Positions 51,774 to 60,605 of a stretch of 64,000 bases of DNA are shown here, one piece after another (position 1 is the first letter of the stretch; every line of letters begins with the position of its first letter). This DNA comes from Acidobacteriota bacterium. GTDB lineage: Bacteria > Acidobacteriota > Holophagae > Holophagales > Holophagaceae. The notes under the pieces were generated by a model. It did no database searches, was not told the origin of the DNA, and was given only the letters and a program-made list of their open reading frames with translations. The stretch spans positions 347,630 to 411,629 of the forward strand of contig JAJYRN010000001.1 in the NCBI GenBank assembly GCA_021794095.1, given 5' to 3'. The position numbers and the translations under genes are program-made.

Positions 51774-52177
51774 TCCGGATTGTCCTGGACACCAATATCC
51801 TTGTCTCAGCCGGTATCTCAGCCGGTGGGGATTGTGATCAAATCGTGCAGGCGGCGCTCCGCGGCGAGCTCCGCTTGGTGGTGTGTCCCAGCATGGTGGA
51901 CGAGTATTTGGATGTGCTGCACCGCAGCAGGTTCACGAGGTACGGATTCCCGCCTGCGTGGGTTCGCCAACCCCTCGGCGACGCCGAGCGGCTTGCCTCC
52001 GATCCCGTAGACCTTCCAGAGGCCCCCGATCCTGAAGACCGCATCTTCCTGGGTGTAGCCCAGAAGGTGGGGCTTCTCGTCACAGGCAACCTCAAGCACT
52101 TCCCAAAAGAGCACTGGGGTGCCGCCAGAGTCCTCTCACCCAGAGCCTTCCGACTGGAGAAGTGCCTGGGCGCCTAA
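51770..52177 (+). CDS. PIN-domain toxin (VapC-like ribonuclease)
   Basis: In this 135-residue protein the PIN active-site acids are recognisable: the first Asp in RIVLDTNILVSAG, a Glu in PSMVDEYLDVL, and the later acidic pair in APDPEDRIFLG; TGNLKHFP follows near the end. It belongs to the 'putative toxin, PIN family' group (COG1569 type). It is predicted to cleave RNA unless held by the upstream antitoxin. The 3' end overlaps the convergent adenosyltransferase gene by 4 bases. Confidence 0.85.
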   Translation: MIRIVLDTNILVSAGISAGGDCDQIVQAALRGELRLVVCPSMVDEYLDVLHRSRFTRYGFPPAWVRQPLGDAERLASDPVDLPEAPDPEDRIFLGVAQKVGLLVTGNLKHFPKEHWGAARVLSPRAFRLEKCLGA

Positions 52178-52734
52178 CTGTCCTTCGCCACCCAGGCGAT
52201 ATCCGCCACGCCGGCCACGGCGTTCTCGGCGCGGGCGAGGGCAAAGCACCAGTCGCTGAGGCGGTTCAGGTAGTGCAGCACGGTGGGATCGAGGGGCGCT
52301 TCCTGGCTGAGGGCCACCACTTCGCGCTCGGCGCGGCGGCAGACGGTGCGGGCCAGGTGCGCGTGGGCGGCGCCCGGGGTGCCGCCCGGCAGCACGAACG
52401 TGGTCATGGGCGGGGCCAGGGCGGTGAGGCGATCAATGTCCGCCTCCATGGCCTCCAGGCTCCAGGTGGGCCGGCTCAGGCGCTGGCCCAGCAGCGCCTG
52501 GCGCTCCGGCGGCGTGGCCAGAATGGCGCCCAGCACGAACAGATCATGCTGGATGCGCTCCAGGGTGTCCTGCCCCACACAGGCGGGATCCGCGTGCAGC
52601 CGCACCACTCCCATCACGCTGTTCAGCTCGTCCAGCGTGCCGTAGGCTGCCAGACGCGGGTGGGACTTGCTCACCCGGTCGCCTCCGAACAGGCCCGTGG
52701 ACCCATCATCACCCGTGCGTGTGTAGAGCTTCAT
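52174..52734 (-). CDS. Cob(I)alamin adenosyltransferase, PduO type
   Basis: This is a 186-residue protein. The N-terminal ATP-binding motif YTRTGDDGSTGLFGGDRVSKSHPR is diagnostic of the PduO family. Later motifs are RAEREVVAL and LNRLSDWCFALAR. It converts cob(I)alamin and ATP to adenosylcobalamin, the form needed by the CarH-type regulator about 26 kb away. No other cobalamin genes are nearby. Repeat copy III separates it from pyrE. Confidence 0.95.
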   Translation of the reverse strand: MKLYTRTGDDGSTGLFGGDRVSKSHPRLAAYGTLDELNSVMGVVRLHADPACVGQDTLERIQHDLFVLGAILATPPERQALLGQRLSRPTWSLEAMEADIDRLTALAPPMTTFVLPGGTPGAAHAHLARTVCRRAEREVVALSQEAPLDPTVLHYLNRLSDWCFALARAENAVAGVADIAWVAKDS

Positions 52735-52747
52735 GTCAACCTCGATC

Positions 52748-52841
52748 AGGCGTGGTGTCCCGGCTCGGCCGGGACACCACGCGGGGGTGCACGAGGGGGG
52801 ACATCGCGAGCCGCAGGCGAGCAGGCGGTCCCCCCTCGTTC
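52748..52841 (-). repeat. Dispersed bipartite palindromic repeat, copy III (inverted)
   Basis: This is the best-preserved copy. Hairpin 2 is GTGGTGTCCCGGC-TCG-GCCGGGACACCAC (52752-52780). Hairpin 1 is ACGAGGGGGGAC (52791-52802) with GTCCCCCCTCGT (52828-52839). It is inverted relative to copies I and II. Confidence 0.88.
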
Positions 52842-52844
52842 ATG

Positions 52845-53486
52845 TCAGGCTCCGCCGCGGGCGCGGCTCCAGGCCGCGGTATCCCGGCGCCAATCGTGCA
52901 GGGCCTCGGCACCAGCGGGATCCACCAGGCCGCGCTGGCGGCCTTCCTCGGCCAGGGCCTCGAAGGAGGCCAGCACCTCCAGCGCCAGGTCCGCCTCCGC
53001 GAAGGCCGCCTCCGCCTGGGGCAGGCTGTAGCTGAAGAGGGCCAGCACCGCGGCCACCTCGGCGCCTTCGGCCTTGAGGGCCTCCACGCAGCGCAGGCTG
53101 GAGCCGCCCGTGGAAATGAGATCCTCGATGAGCACAGCCCGGTGGCCTCCGGCGCTGGGGCCCTCCACCTGCCGCCCCATGCCATGCTTCTTGGGCTCGG
53201 GCCGCACGTAGGCCATGGGCAGCCCAAGGCGGTCCGCCACCAGGGCCGCCCAGGCGATGCCCGCCGTGGCCGCGCCCGCGATGAGCGTGGGCTTCAGCGC
53301 CCGCGCACGGGCCGCCAGGGCCTCCACCACCCGCTCCCGGTGGCCCGGGAAGCCGAGCAGCTGCCGGTTGTCGCAGTAGATGGGCGCCTTCATTCCGCTG
53401 GCCCAGGTGAAGGGCTCCAGGGGCCGCAGGCGCACGGCTCCCGATTCCAGGAGACAGGCGGCGAGTTCGCGGGGGGTCAGGGACAT
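52845..53486 (-). CDS. pyrE: Orotate phosphoribosyltransferase
   Basis: The 213-residue protein has the PRPP-binding motif VLIEDLISTGGSS and KAPIYCDNRQLLGFPGHRE near the N-terminus, with a lysine-containing catalytic loop (RPEPKKHGMGRQVEG). It joins orotate to PRPP to form OMP in de novo pyrimidine synthesis. It is 213 residues, within the family range. pyrH is also in the window but not linked. Confidence 0.94.
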   Translation of the reverse strand: MSLTPRELAACLLESGAVRLRPLEPFTWASGMKAPIYCDNRQLLGFPGHRERVVEALAARARALKPTLIAGAATAGIAWAALVADRLGLPMAYVRPEPKKHGMGRQVEGPSAGGHRAVLIEDLISTGGSSLRCVEALKAEGAEVAAVLALFSYSLPQAEAAFAEADLALEVLASFEALAEEGRQRGLVDPAGAEALHDWRRDTAAWSRARGGA

Positions 53487-53541
53487 CGGGCCTCCTCGGG
53501 CGTGCGGACGGGTGATCCAGGGTGCATTCTACCGGGCCGCA

Positions 53542-54477
53542 TCAGACCGGCCGTTCCGCGAGCCCCTGAAGGAACGCGGCGGCCAGGAAGGCCGCGCTCC
53601 GGGCGCTGAGGCCCGAGGGATCCAGGGGCGGCGCCAGCTCCATGAGGTCGAACACCGCCACAGACGGAGCCGCCCCGAGACGGCGGGCCAGCCGCAAACC
53701 CAGATCCAGGGAGAGGCCCCAGGGATTGGGGGCGCTGACCCCGGGCACGACCGCGGCGGAAAAGGCATCCAGATCGAAGGTGGCCAGCACCCGGCGGCCC
53801 TGGGCCCGGGCCAGGGCGGTGTCCTCCGCATCCAACAGGGCCGCCTCCCGGCCTGGCTCCAGGTCGTGGAGGACGGCCCCCTGGGCCTCCGCAAACACGC
53901 GATGGGACGCGGCATTCACCCAGGGCACCAGGCCCAGGATCGTCAGATCCCGGCCGGTGAGGCCCTGCTCCAGCATGCAGCGGAACGGGTTGCCGCTGCT
54001 GGGTCCGGGTTCGGGCCGAACATCCAGGTGGGCGTCCACAGCGAGCACCGCGGAGGGGCCCAGCGCGGCCAGACCCAGATGGTTGCCGATGCTGCAGTCG
54101 TGGCCGCCGCCCACCACCAGGGACAAGGCACCCCGGGCGACGAGGGCAGCGACGACCTCCCCCTGGAGGGCGAAGCGCGTGGCGTAGGGCAGATCCTCCG
54201 GCAGGTCGCCCGCGTCAAAGCAGCGCCGCCCCAGCAGGGTGGCCGCCGTGAGCTTGAAGAAGGCCTGCCGGAAACCCGTGGGCCCCTGGGCCGCGCCGGG
54301 GCGCCCATGGTTGGCCAGGACACCCTGCTCGTTGCGCACGCCCAGGAGGACCAGATCGCCGGGGACAAGTTCTTCCAGCGCGGCGAGGGGCCGCACTCGG
54401 TCGCCCACCCGGGGATCCGTCGGGTCGTTCCGGCTGCGGAAGGGGGCGTCCGCGGGCACAAGGGCGGGGTGGATCAT
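53542..54477 (-). CDS. Arginase/agmatinase/formimidoylglutamase family hydrolase (HutG-like)
   Basis: The 311-residue protein has the manganese-binding motifs of the ureohydrolase superfamily: GGGHD (H126), D148-A-H150-L-D152, and FDLDAF (D235, D237). The stretch DLDAFSAAVVPGVSAP resembles formimidoylglutamase (HutG), which cleaves formimidoylglutamate in histidine degradation, more than arginase. No hut genes are adjacent. It lies immediately downstream of leuS on the same strand (9-base gap). Confidence 0.8.
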   Translation of the reverse strand: MIHPALVPADAPFRSRNDPTDPRVGDRVRPLAALEELVPGDLVLLGVRNEQGVLANHGRPGAAQGPTGFRQAFFKLTAATLLGRRCFDAGDLPEDLPYATRFALQGEVVAALVARGALSLVVGGGHDCSIGNHLGLAALGPSAVLAVDAHLDVRPEPGPSSGNPFRCMLEQGLTGRDLTILGLVPWVNAASHRVFAEAQGAVLHDLEPGREAALLDAEDTALARAQGRRVLATFDLDAFSAAVVPGVSAPNPWGLSLDLGLRLARRLGAAPSVAVFDLMELAPPLDPSGLSARSAAFLAAAFLQGLAERPV

Positions 54478-54486
54478 GGGCCCCGG

Positions 54487-56910
54487 CTACTTCACGACCA
54501 CGCTCACCAGCTTGCCGCCGGGGGGCACCACCACCTTGATGATCTCCTTGCCCGCCAGGTGGGACTGGGCCTCAGGACAGGCCAGGGCGGCGGCGCGGCG
54601 GGCCTCCTCGGTCGCGCTGGCGGGCACGCTCACGCGGCCACGAACCTTGCCGTTCACCTGCACCACCACCGTCACCTCGTCGGCCTCCAGGAAGGCCGGA
54701 TCGGCGTCCGGCCAGACGGCCTGCATGCAGAGGCCGGGGTGGCCCAACTGGCCCCAAAGCTGCTCGGCCAGATGCGGCGCCACGGGCGACATCAGGCGCA
54801 CGAAGGCATCGAGGACATGCTGCAACACCGCGGCGCGGTGGGGTGCGTCTCCAGGCAGATCCGCGATGGCGTTGGAGAGCTCCATGAGGCCCGAGACCAC
54901 GGTGTTGAACTGGTAGCGCTTCTCCAGGTCGTCCGTGAGCCGGGCGATGGTCTGGTTGAGCTTGATGAGGAGGGCCTTCTCTTCGGAGGCGAGCTGGTCC
55001 CGGCCGGGCAGCGCCTCTGTGGAGACGGCATGCTCCTCCACCATCCGCGTGATCCGCTTGAGGAAGCGGCTCGCGCCCTCGATGCCCTCGAAGCCCGTCC
55101 AGTCAATCTCCTTCTCGATGGGCGCGGCGAAGATCATGAAAAGCCGCAGGGCATCGGCGCCGTACTTCGAGATCACCTCATCGGGATCCACGATATTGCC
55201 CTTGGACTTGCTCATCTTCGAGCCATCCTTCAGCACCATGCCCTGGCAGATCAGCTTCTGGAACGGCTCGGGCCCGCTGGCCAGGCCGAGGTCGCGCAGC
55301 ACCTTGTAGAAGTAGCGGGCGTAGATGAGGTGCATGGTGGCGTGTTCGATGCCGCCGACGTACAGGTCCACGGGCATCCAGGCGTCGCTCTCGGCCTTGG
55401 CGAAGGGCAGCTCCGCATTCTTCGGATCGAGGTAGCGCAGCCAGTACCAGCTGCTGTCCACGAACGTGTCCATGGTGTCGGTTTCGCGCGTGGCGGGCGC
55501 GCCACAACTTGGACATTTTGTGTCCAAGAAAGAGGAGGATGTGGTCAAGGGCGAAGGTCCGTGGCCAGTGAATGCGACATCCTCGGGGAGACGAACCGGC
55601 AGGTTTTCCGGCTTCTCGGGGACCACGCCGCAGACCGCGCAATGCACCGTGGGGATGGGCGTGCCCCAGTAGCGCTGGCGGCTGAGACCCCAGTCCTTGA
55701 GCTTGGTGGTGACGGTCTTCTCGGCGCGCCCCTTGAGCTTCGCCACCATCGCATCCACTGCCGCCTCGCTCCCCATTCCCGTGAATTCGCCGCTGTTCAC
55801 GAGCACACCCGGATCCCACGCGCTCTCGGATTCGATGACCTTGGGGATGGGCAGGCCGTATTTCTGCGCGAATTCGTGGTCCCGCTCGTCATGGGCCGGC
55901 ACCCCCATGACGGCGCCGGTGCCGTAGTCCATAAGCACGTAGTTGGCGGCGAAGACGGGCACCTTCTCGCCCGTGAAGGGATGGATGGCCGAAACCGCTG
56001 TGCGGTGGCCCAGTTTGATGTCGCTCATGAGCCGATCCTCCCGGCTCATGGACGCCACCTGGTCACAGAAGGCCCGAAGTGCGGGATCCGTCTGGGCAGC
56101 CTGCTCGACCACGGGATGCTCGGTGGAGAGGGCCAGGAAGGTGACGCCGAAAAGCGTATCCAGGCGCGTGGTGAACACCTCCACCTGCCCGCCGCCTTCC
56201 AGATCGAAGGCCAGGCGGGCGCCCTCGGAACGGCCGATCCAGTTGCGCTGCATGGTCTTGACATTGTCTGGCCAATCCAGTCCGTCGAGGCACTCCAGCA
56301 GCTCATCGGCGTACTTCGTCGTCCTGAAGAAATACTGCTCCAGGGGCTTCTGGGTGACAGGAAAGCCCGTGCGCTCGTCCTTGCCGTCCACCACCTGCTC
56401 GTTGGCAAGCACGGTGCCCAGTTCCTCGCACCAGTTCACGGTGCGCATGGCGCGGAAGACATCGCCCCGCTCCCACATCTTGAGGAAGAGCCACTGGTTC
56501 CAGCGGTAATAGTCGTCCTGGAAGCTGGCGATCTCGCGCTCCCAGTCGTAGCTGATGCCCATCTTCTGGATCTGGCCCTTCATCTCCTCGATGTTCCGGC
56601 GCGTCCAGATCGCGGGGTGGATGCGGTTCTTGATGGCGGCGTTTTCCGCCGGCAAGCCGAAGCTGTCCCAGCCCAGGGGATGCATCACCTCGTAGCCGCG
56701 CATCCGGCGGAAGCGGGCCGTCACATCGCCCAGGGTGTAGTTCCGCACGTGGCCCATGTGGATGCGCCCGCTGGGGTAGGGCAGCATCACCAGCATGTAG
56801 AAGGTCTTCGAGTCCGGCCGCAGCTCCGAGGCCCGTTTGGCGCGGAAGGCGCCGGTTGCCAGCCAGCGGCGCTGGATCTCGGGTTCCTGGGCAAGAGGCT
56901 GAAAGGGCAT
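54487..56910 (-). CDS. leuS: Leucyl-tRNA synthetase
   Basis: The 807-residue class I synthetase has the HIGH motif as HMGH in PYPSGRIHMGHVRNY, the CP1 editing domain (about residues 225-400, with the editing-site Thr-rich region), and KMSKSKGNIVDPDEV. A small C-terminal domain ends VVVK. A zinc-ribbon-like loop (KCPSCGAPATRETDTMDTFVDSSWY) precedes the catalytic second half. DNA over that loop (55502-55545) is locally less GC-rich and contains an 8-bp hairpin. Confidence 0.97.
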   Translation of the reverse strand: MPFQPLAQEPEIQRRWLATGAFRAKRASELRPDSKTFYMLVMLPYPSGRIHMGHVRNYTLGDVTARFRRMRGYEVMHPLGWDSFGLPAENAAIKNRIHPAIWTRRNIEEMKGQIQKMGISYDWEREIASFQDDYYRWNQWLFLKMWERGDVFRAMRTVNWCEELGTVLANEQVVDGKDERTGFPVTQKPLEQYFFRTTKYADELLECLDGLDWPDNVKTMQRNWIGRSEGARLAFDLEGGGQVEVFTTRLDTLFGVTFLALSTEHPVVEQAAQTDPALRAFCDQVASMSREDRLMSDIKLGHRTAVSAIHPFTGEKVPVFAANYVLMDYGTGAVMGVPAHDERDHEFAQKYGLPIPKVIESESAWDPGVLVNSGEFTGMGSEAAVDAMVAKLKGRAEKTVTTKLKDWGLSRQRYWGTPIPTVHCAVCGVVPEKPENLPVRLPEDVAFTGHGPSPLTTSSSFLDTKCPSCGAPATRETDTMDTFVDSSWYWLRYLDPKNAELPFAKAESDAWMPVDLYVGGIEHATMHLIYARYFYKVLRDLGLASGPEPFQKLICQGMVLKDGSKMSKSKGNIVDPDEVISKYGADALRLFMIFAAPIEKEIDWTGFEGIEGASRFLKRITRMVEEHAVSTEALPGRDQLASEEKALLIKLNQTIARLTDDLEKRYQFNTVVSGLMELSNAIADLPGDAPHRAAVLQHVLDAFVRLMSPVAPHLAEQLWGQLGHPGLCMQAVWPDADPAFLEADEVTVVVQVNGKVRGRVSVPASATEEARRAAALACPEAQSHLAGKEIIKVVVPPGGKLVSVVVK

Positions 56911-56958
56911 GGCGCGGCTCCGGTAGAACCCTCGATTCTACTGGCTGGCTCCCGTTCC

Positions 56959-59007
56959 TCACAGGGTTCCCAGGAAAGCCTCCACCCGTTCCCAATCGCG
57001 GGTGACGGGAAAGGGCGGCAGGGCCGCACGAACCTGAGCGGCGTAGCGTTTGCCGCCGGGATCCTCCCGGGGCAGCAGCAGGCGCGGATCCAGCACGGCC
57101 ACCACGCCGCGGTCATCCCGCTTGCGGATGAGGCGGCCCAGCCCCTGCTTCAGTTTCAGCGTCATCATGGGCACCTGGATGCCCACGAAGCCCAGGCCCT
57201 CGCGCTGGGCGTCGGCTTCGCGGATGCGGGCCTGCAACAGCGGATCGTCGGGCGGCGCGAAGGGCAGCGAGGCCACCACCACCAGGCTGAGCGCCTCGCC
57301 GGGCAGATCCACGCCCTGCCAGAAGCTGGCGAGGCCCAGCAGCGCGGCGGAGGGCGTGGTGCGGAAGCGCTCCAGCAGTTGGGTGCGCGAAAGCCCGTCG
57401 CCCTGCACGAAGAAGGTGAGTTCCGGCAGGGCGTCCCTCAACCGGGGCTGGAAGGCGGCCAGCATCTTGCGGCTGGTGAAGAGCAGCAGCGCTCGCCCCC
57501 GGCTGGCGCGGAGCAGGCGCTCCAGGGCCGCGAGGGAGGCCTCGATCCAGGCGGGATCGCCCACGCCGCCGGCACCCGCCCGGCGCTCGGGCAGGCCCGG
57601 CGGCACGAAGAGCAGGCCCTGGGCTTCGAAATCGAAGGGGCTCTCCACGTGTTCCGCGGCCTCCACCTCGGCCTTCGTGAGGCCCAGGCGCAGGCCCAGG
57701 CCATTGAAGCCGCGGCCATCCCGCAGGGTGGCGCTGGTCATCACCACCGTCTCGAAGCCACGGCGGATGTGCTGGTGAAAGAAGGGGCGCACATCCACGG
57801 GGTTGGACTTGAAGTGCACGAGGTTCGGTCCCTCGCGGCTCAGCGTGGACACCCAGCCCGGCGGCTGGGCAAAGATCTGTTCCATGCGCGTGAAGGCCGT
57901 GCCCACGCGCTCGGCCAGGCGGCCCCAGGCGGGGGTATCGGGATCGGCGGTGGCCAGGCGGCGCAGTTCCACGCCCACGGGGGCGCCCGCGTCCACCCAG
58001 GCGCCCACCGCATCCGCCAGGGCCCGCAATTCGGCCGTGGCGCCCAGGAGCGGCTGGACGCCGCCCTCCCCGGGCACCCAGGCCATGAGGTCGCCCCAGG
58101 CCCGTTCCCAGGGCTCCAGCAGCAGGGCCAGCCCGGCGCCCTGCCCGGCCGCGGCCTCGCGCAGATCCGCGAACAGCAGGTGCATGGCCCGGCTGGACCA
58201 GGATTCCGAACAGCTCTCGGTGAGCTGCTCCTCCAGATCGTGGGCCTCATCCAGGATGACGACCGGGGCATCCGGCAGCACCTGGCCGAAGGCGGATTCC
58301 CGCAGCACGCGGTCCGCCAGCAGCAGGGCATGGTTGACGATGATGAGGTCGGCCTCGGCCACCTCCTGGCGCAGCTTGGTGAGGAAGCAGTCCTCGTAGC
58401 GCGGGCACTGCCGGCCCGTGCAGCGCTCGGCCCGGGCGTTCACCTTGTCCCACAGGGGCGACTCGCCTTCGCCGAACCGGCCCAGGCCCTCACGATCGCC
58501 ATCCTGCGTCTCGAGGGTCCACCGCTGGAGGGCCATCCAGAGCTGCTGGTCGCCGCGGGTCAGCTCCGCCGGGGGCGCGCCTCGCAGCAGCTCCCAGGCG
58601 GCCCGGCAGAGGTAGTTGGCCCGGCCTTTGGCCAGCACCGCCTTCACGGATCGGCCCAGGATACCGGCGGCCCGGGGCACATCCTCCTCCAGCAACTGGC
58701 GCTGGAGCTGCTTCGTCCGGGTGGCCACCAGCACCGGGGCGCGCCCCGCGGCCAGGGCCGGCACCAGGTAGCCCAGGCTCTTGCCGGTGCCCGTGCCGGC
58801 CTCCACGGCCTGCAGCACCGCATCGGGCCGGGCCTCCGCCTCGGCCCCGGCCTCCCGCCAGGCCCGGAAGGCCGCCGTCCCGTCCAGGATGGCGCCATGC
58901 ACCAGCTCCGCCATGCGCCGCTGGCCAGGCCGGTCCTCCGCCCCCGGAAAGCAGGTGAAGATCCGTCCCTCCGGCGGGGCGAAGTAGCGGTCCATGGGGT
59001 GCGCCAT
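56959..59007 (-). CDS. dinG: DinG-family ATP-dependent helicase
   Basis: In this 682-residue protein the Walker A is EAGTGTGKSLGYL and the DEAH box is LDEAHDLEEQ. A Fe-S cluster cysteine set like XPD/DinG is present: YLCRAAW, then CTGRQCPRYEDC. C-terminal motifs include TSATLRDGRGF, SFWQGVDLPGE and GLGRLIRKRDDRG. It unwinds DNA 5'-3', including R-loops and G-quadruplexes. I chose ATG 59007 (MAHPMDRYF); the frame is open for 22 more codons. Confidence 0.9.
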   Translation of the reverse strand: MAHPMDRYFAPPEGRIFTCFPGAEDRPGQRRMAELVHGAILDGTAAFRAWREAGAEAEARPDAVLQAVEAGTGTGKSLGYLVPALAAGRAPVLVATRTKQLQRQLLEEDVPRAAGILGRSVKAVLAKGRANYLCRAAWELLRGAPPAELTRGDQQLWMALQRWTLETQDGDREGLGRFGEGESPLWDKVNARAERCTGRQCPRYEDCFLTKLRQEVAEADLIIVNHALLLADRVLRESAFGQVLPDAPVVILDEAHDLEEQLTESCSESWSSRAMHLLFADLREAAAGQGAGLALLLEPWERAWGDLMAWVPGEGGVQPLLGATAELRALADAVGAWVDAGAPVGVELRRLATADPDTPAWGRLAERVGTAFTRMEQIFAQPPGWVSTLSREGPNLVHFKSNPVDVRPFFHQHIRRGFETVVMTSATLRDGRGFNGLGLRLGLTKAEVEAAEHVESPFDFEAQGLLFVPPGLPERRAGAGGVGDPAWIEASLAALERLLRASRGRALLLFTSRKMLAAFQPRLRDALPELTFFVQGDGLSRTQLLERFRTTPSAALLGLASFWQGVDLPGEALSLVVVASLPFAPPDDPLLQARIREADAQREGLGFVGIQVPMMTLKLKQGLGRLIRKRDDRGVVAVLDPRLLLPREDPGGKRYAAQVRAALPPFPVTRDWERVEAFLGTL

Positions 59008-59063
59008 CCGACCAGTGTGGACCAAAGGCGTAAAAAGGGCGAATGCCCCGCCCGCGTGGGTCG

Positions 59064-59305
59064 CGGGGTCCAAGGGGGACGCAGAGGCAGCGCAGCCGCC
59101 GGGCGGTCCCCCTTGATTATTTTCGGCGCCAGGGACAGGCTCCGCCTGATCCGGGCGCGGGGTCCAAGGGGGACGCAGAGGCGGCCCAGCCGCCGGGCGG
59201 TCCCCCTTGATTATTTTCGGCGCCAGGGACAGGCTCCGCCTGATCCGGGCGCGGGGTCCAAGGGGGACGCAGAGGCAGCGCAGCCGCCGGGCGGTCCCCC
59301 TTGAT
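59064..59305. repeat. Tandem array of a 94-bp unit, about 2.5 copies
   Basis: Units begin at about 59064, 59158 and 59252. Each holds a 10-bp stem CAAGGGGGAC...GTCCCCCTTG enclosing a GC-rich loop, then ATTATTTTCGG and the small palindrome AGGC-TCC-GCCT. Copy 3 ends at the rlmH stop codon (TTATTT). The unit's stem, GGGGGACCGCC on the minus strand, resembles hairpin 1 of the dispersed repeat family, suggesting kinship. Confidence 0.85.
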
Positions 59306-59763
59306 TATTTGTGATAAGTCTTCCCCCGCAGGAGGGTGAACGCCCGGTAGAGCTGCTCCAGCAGCAGCACCCGGCTCAGCTCGTGGGGGAAGGTCAGGGG
59401 CGAGAGGCTGATCTGTTCGCGCACCTCGGCCTTGAAGGCGGGATCGAACCCGTGGCTGCTGCCGATGACGAAGGCCAGGCTGTCACCGCGGTCCATGCGC
59501 TCGCCCAGCCAGCGGGCCAGGGCCTCGCTGTCGCGGAGCTTGCCTTCCGGTGTGAGCAGCACCGGACAGGTCGTCCCCTGGAGGCGGGCGCGGAGGCGCA
59601 GGGCTTCATCGGCCAGGGCCCGGGCCGGATCCCCCCGGCCTTCCGGCAGTTCCACCACCTCCACCCGCGCGAAGGGGCGGAGCATGGCCAGGTAGTGCTG
59701 GGCCAGGTCCCGGCAGGAATCCTGGCGCAGGCGGCCGAGGGCAAGGAGGGTGATGGGGTACAT
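59305..59763 (-). CDS. rlmH: 23S rRNA pseudouridine-1915 N3-methyltransferase RlmH
   Basis: The 152-residue SPOUT-class enzyme has the SAM-binding knot motifs LLTPEGKLRDSEALA, FVIGSSHGFD and LSPLTFPHELSRVLLLEQLYRAFTLLRGKTYHK, the typical C-terminus. It methylates the pseudouridine at position 1915 in helix 69 of 23S rRNA, acting on 70S ribosomes. The ATG at 59763 gives family length; the frame extends upstream. Its 3' end directly joins a tandem repeat array. Confidence 0.95.
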   Translation of the reverse strand: MYPITLLALGRLRQDSCRDLAQHYLAMLRPFARVEVVELPEGRGDPARALADEALRLRARLQGTTCPVLLTPEGKLRDSEALARWLGERMDRGDSLAFVIGSSHGFDPAFKAEVREQISLSPLTFPHELSRVLLLEQLYRAFTLLRGKTYHK

Positions 59764-59874
59764 AGATCCCTTGTGAAACGATACTGGAGCCCGGTGTGAT
59801 GAATTCCCCTTGGAATCCCCGCGGGTTGGCGGCACCATCCTGACGTACCTATGACCTGTGATGGAGGTGTTCTC

Positions 59875-60486
59875 ATGCGACGTGCCCTGCTTCTTCCCGC
59901 CCTTTTCGCGGTTCTCACGCCGCTGTACATGGGTTGCGGCGGAAACTCAATCCCCACCTCGATGCCGCCCGCCGCGCAGGAGCCCTACGACATCCTGGCC
60001 CACCTGAAGTACCTGGCTGTGCGCAAGGACTACAGGGATGCCGCGATGATCGCGCCCATCACGCCGGATGTGGTGTTCCCTTCCGCCATGCATCTCCACA
60101 GTGATGCGAAGCAGCTGGGCATCACGCTCACGCCCGATGAGCTGAAGGGCCTTGGCATTGACGACAAACTGGCGGCCGAACTCGACAGCCTGCCAGGTGG
60201 CCCCACGGACACCTACACCATCAAGGATGCGCGCCTGGCCTTCAACGCGGGCATCTACCGGCTGCTCAAGGCCCTTACTCCGAAGACCTGGGCGAAGATG
60301 GACAGCATGGGCATCACGGACAACCAGGGCATGCGCCAGTACGGCTCCTCCACCGTCGTGAAGGACATGACCCTGGGCTATGACGGCCAGAAGGTGATGA
60401 CCGTGAGCTGCCTGAAGAAGCCCGATGGGACCTGGGGCGTCTCTTTCATCCGCTTTGAAGTGAATCCCAAGAGCCTCAAGCAGTAA
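59875..60486 (+). CDS. Lipoprotein of unknown function
   Basis: The 203-residue protein has a signal peptide ending LYMGC, then GGNS: a plausible lipobox with Cys at about 20. The mature part (about 180 residues) is mixed helix and strand (YDILAHLKYLAVRKDYRDAAMIAP, TDTYTIKDARLAFNAGIYRLLKAL) and ends with a strand pair containing GTWGVSFIRFEV, reminiscent of NTF2-like or DUF4878-type domains. ATG 59875 has GGAGG 7 bases upstream. Confidence 0.65.
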   Translation: MRRALLLPALFAVLTPLYMGCGGNSIPTSMPPAAQEPYDILAHLKYLAVRKDYRDAAMIAPITPDVVFPSAMHLHSDAKQLGITLTPDELKGLGIDDKLAAELDSLPGGPTDTYTIKDARLAFNAGIYRLLKALTPKTWAKMDSMGITDNQGMRQYGSSTVVKDMTLGYDGQKVMTVSCLKKPDGTWGVSFIRFEVNPKSLKQ

Positions 60487-60605
60487 GGAGCTCCGGATCC
60501 GCGCGGGCCCTCCGTGTCCAGCGGGGGGCCTGTTCGCGTACCCAGGGCCGCGGGCTGCGGTATGCTGGGCGCGCCTGCCCAGACCCGAGGCGCGCGGAGG
60601 CTGCC

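Noticed and set aside
53380..59304. A 1974-codon open frame on the plus strand
   Set aside because: It lies antisense to pyrE, the arginase-family gene, leuS and dinG, all with clear motifs. Its composition (Gly, Arg, His, Ala, Glu-rich, no domains) is that of a shadow frame in high-GC DNA.
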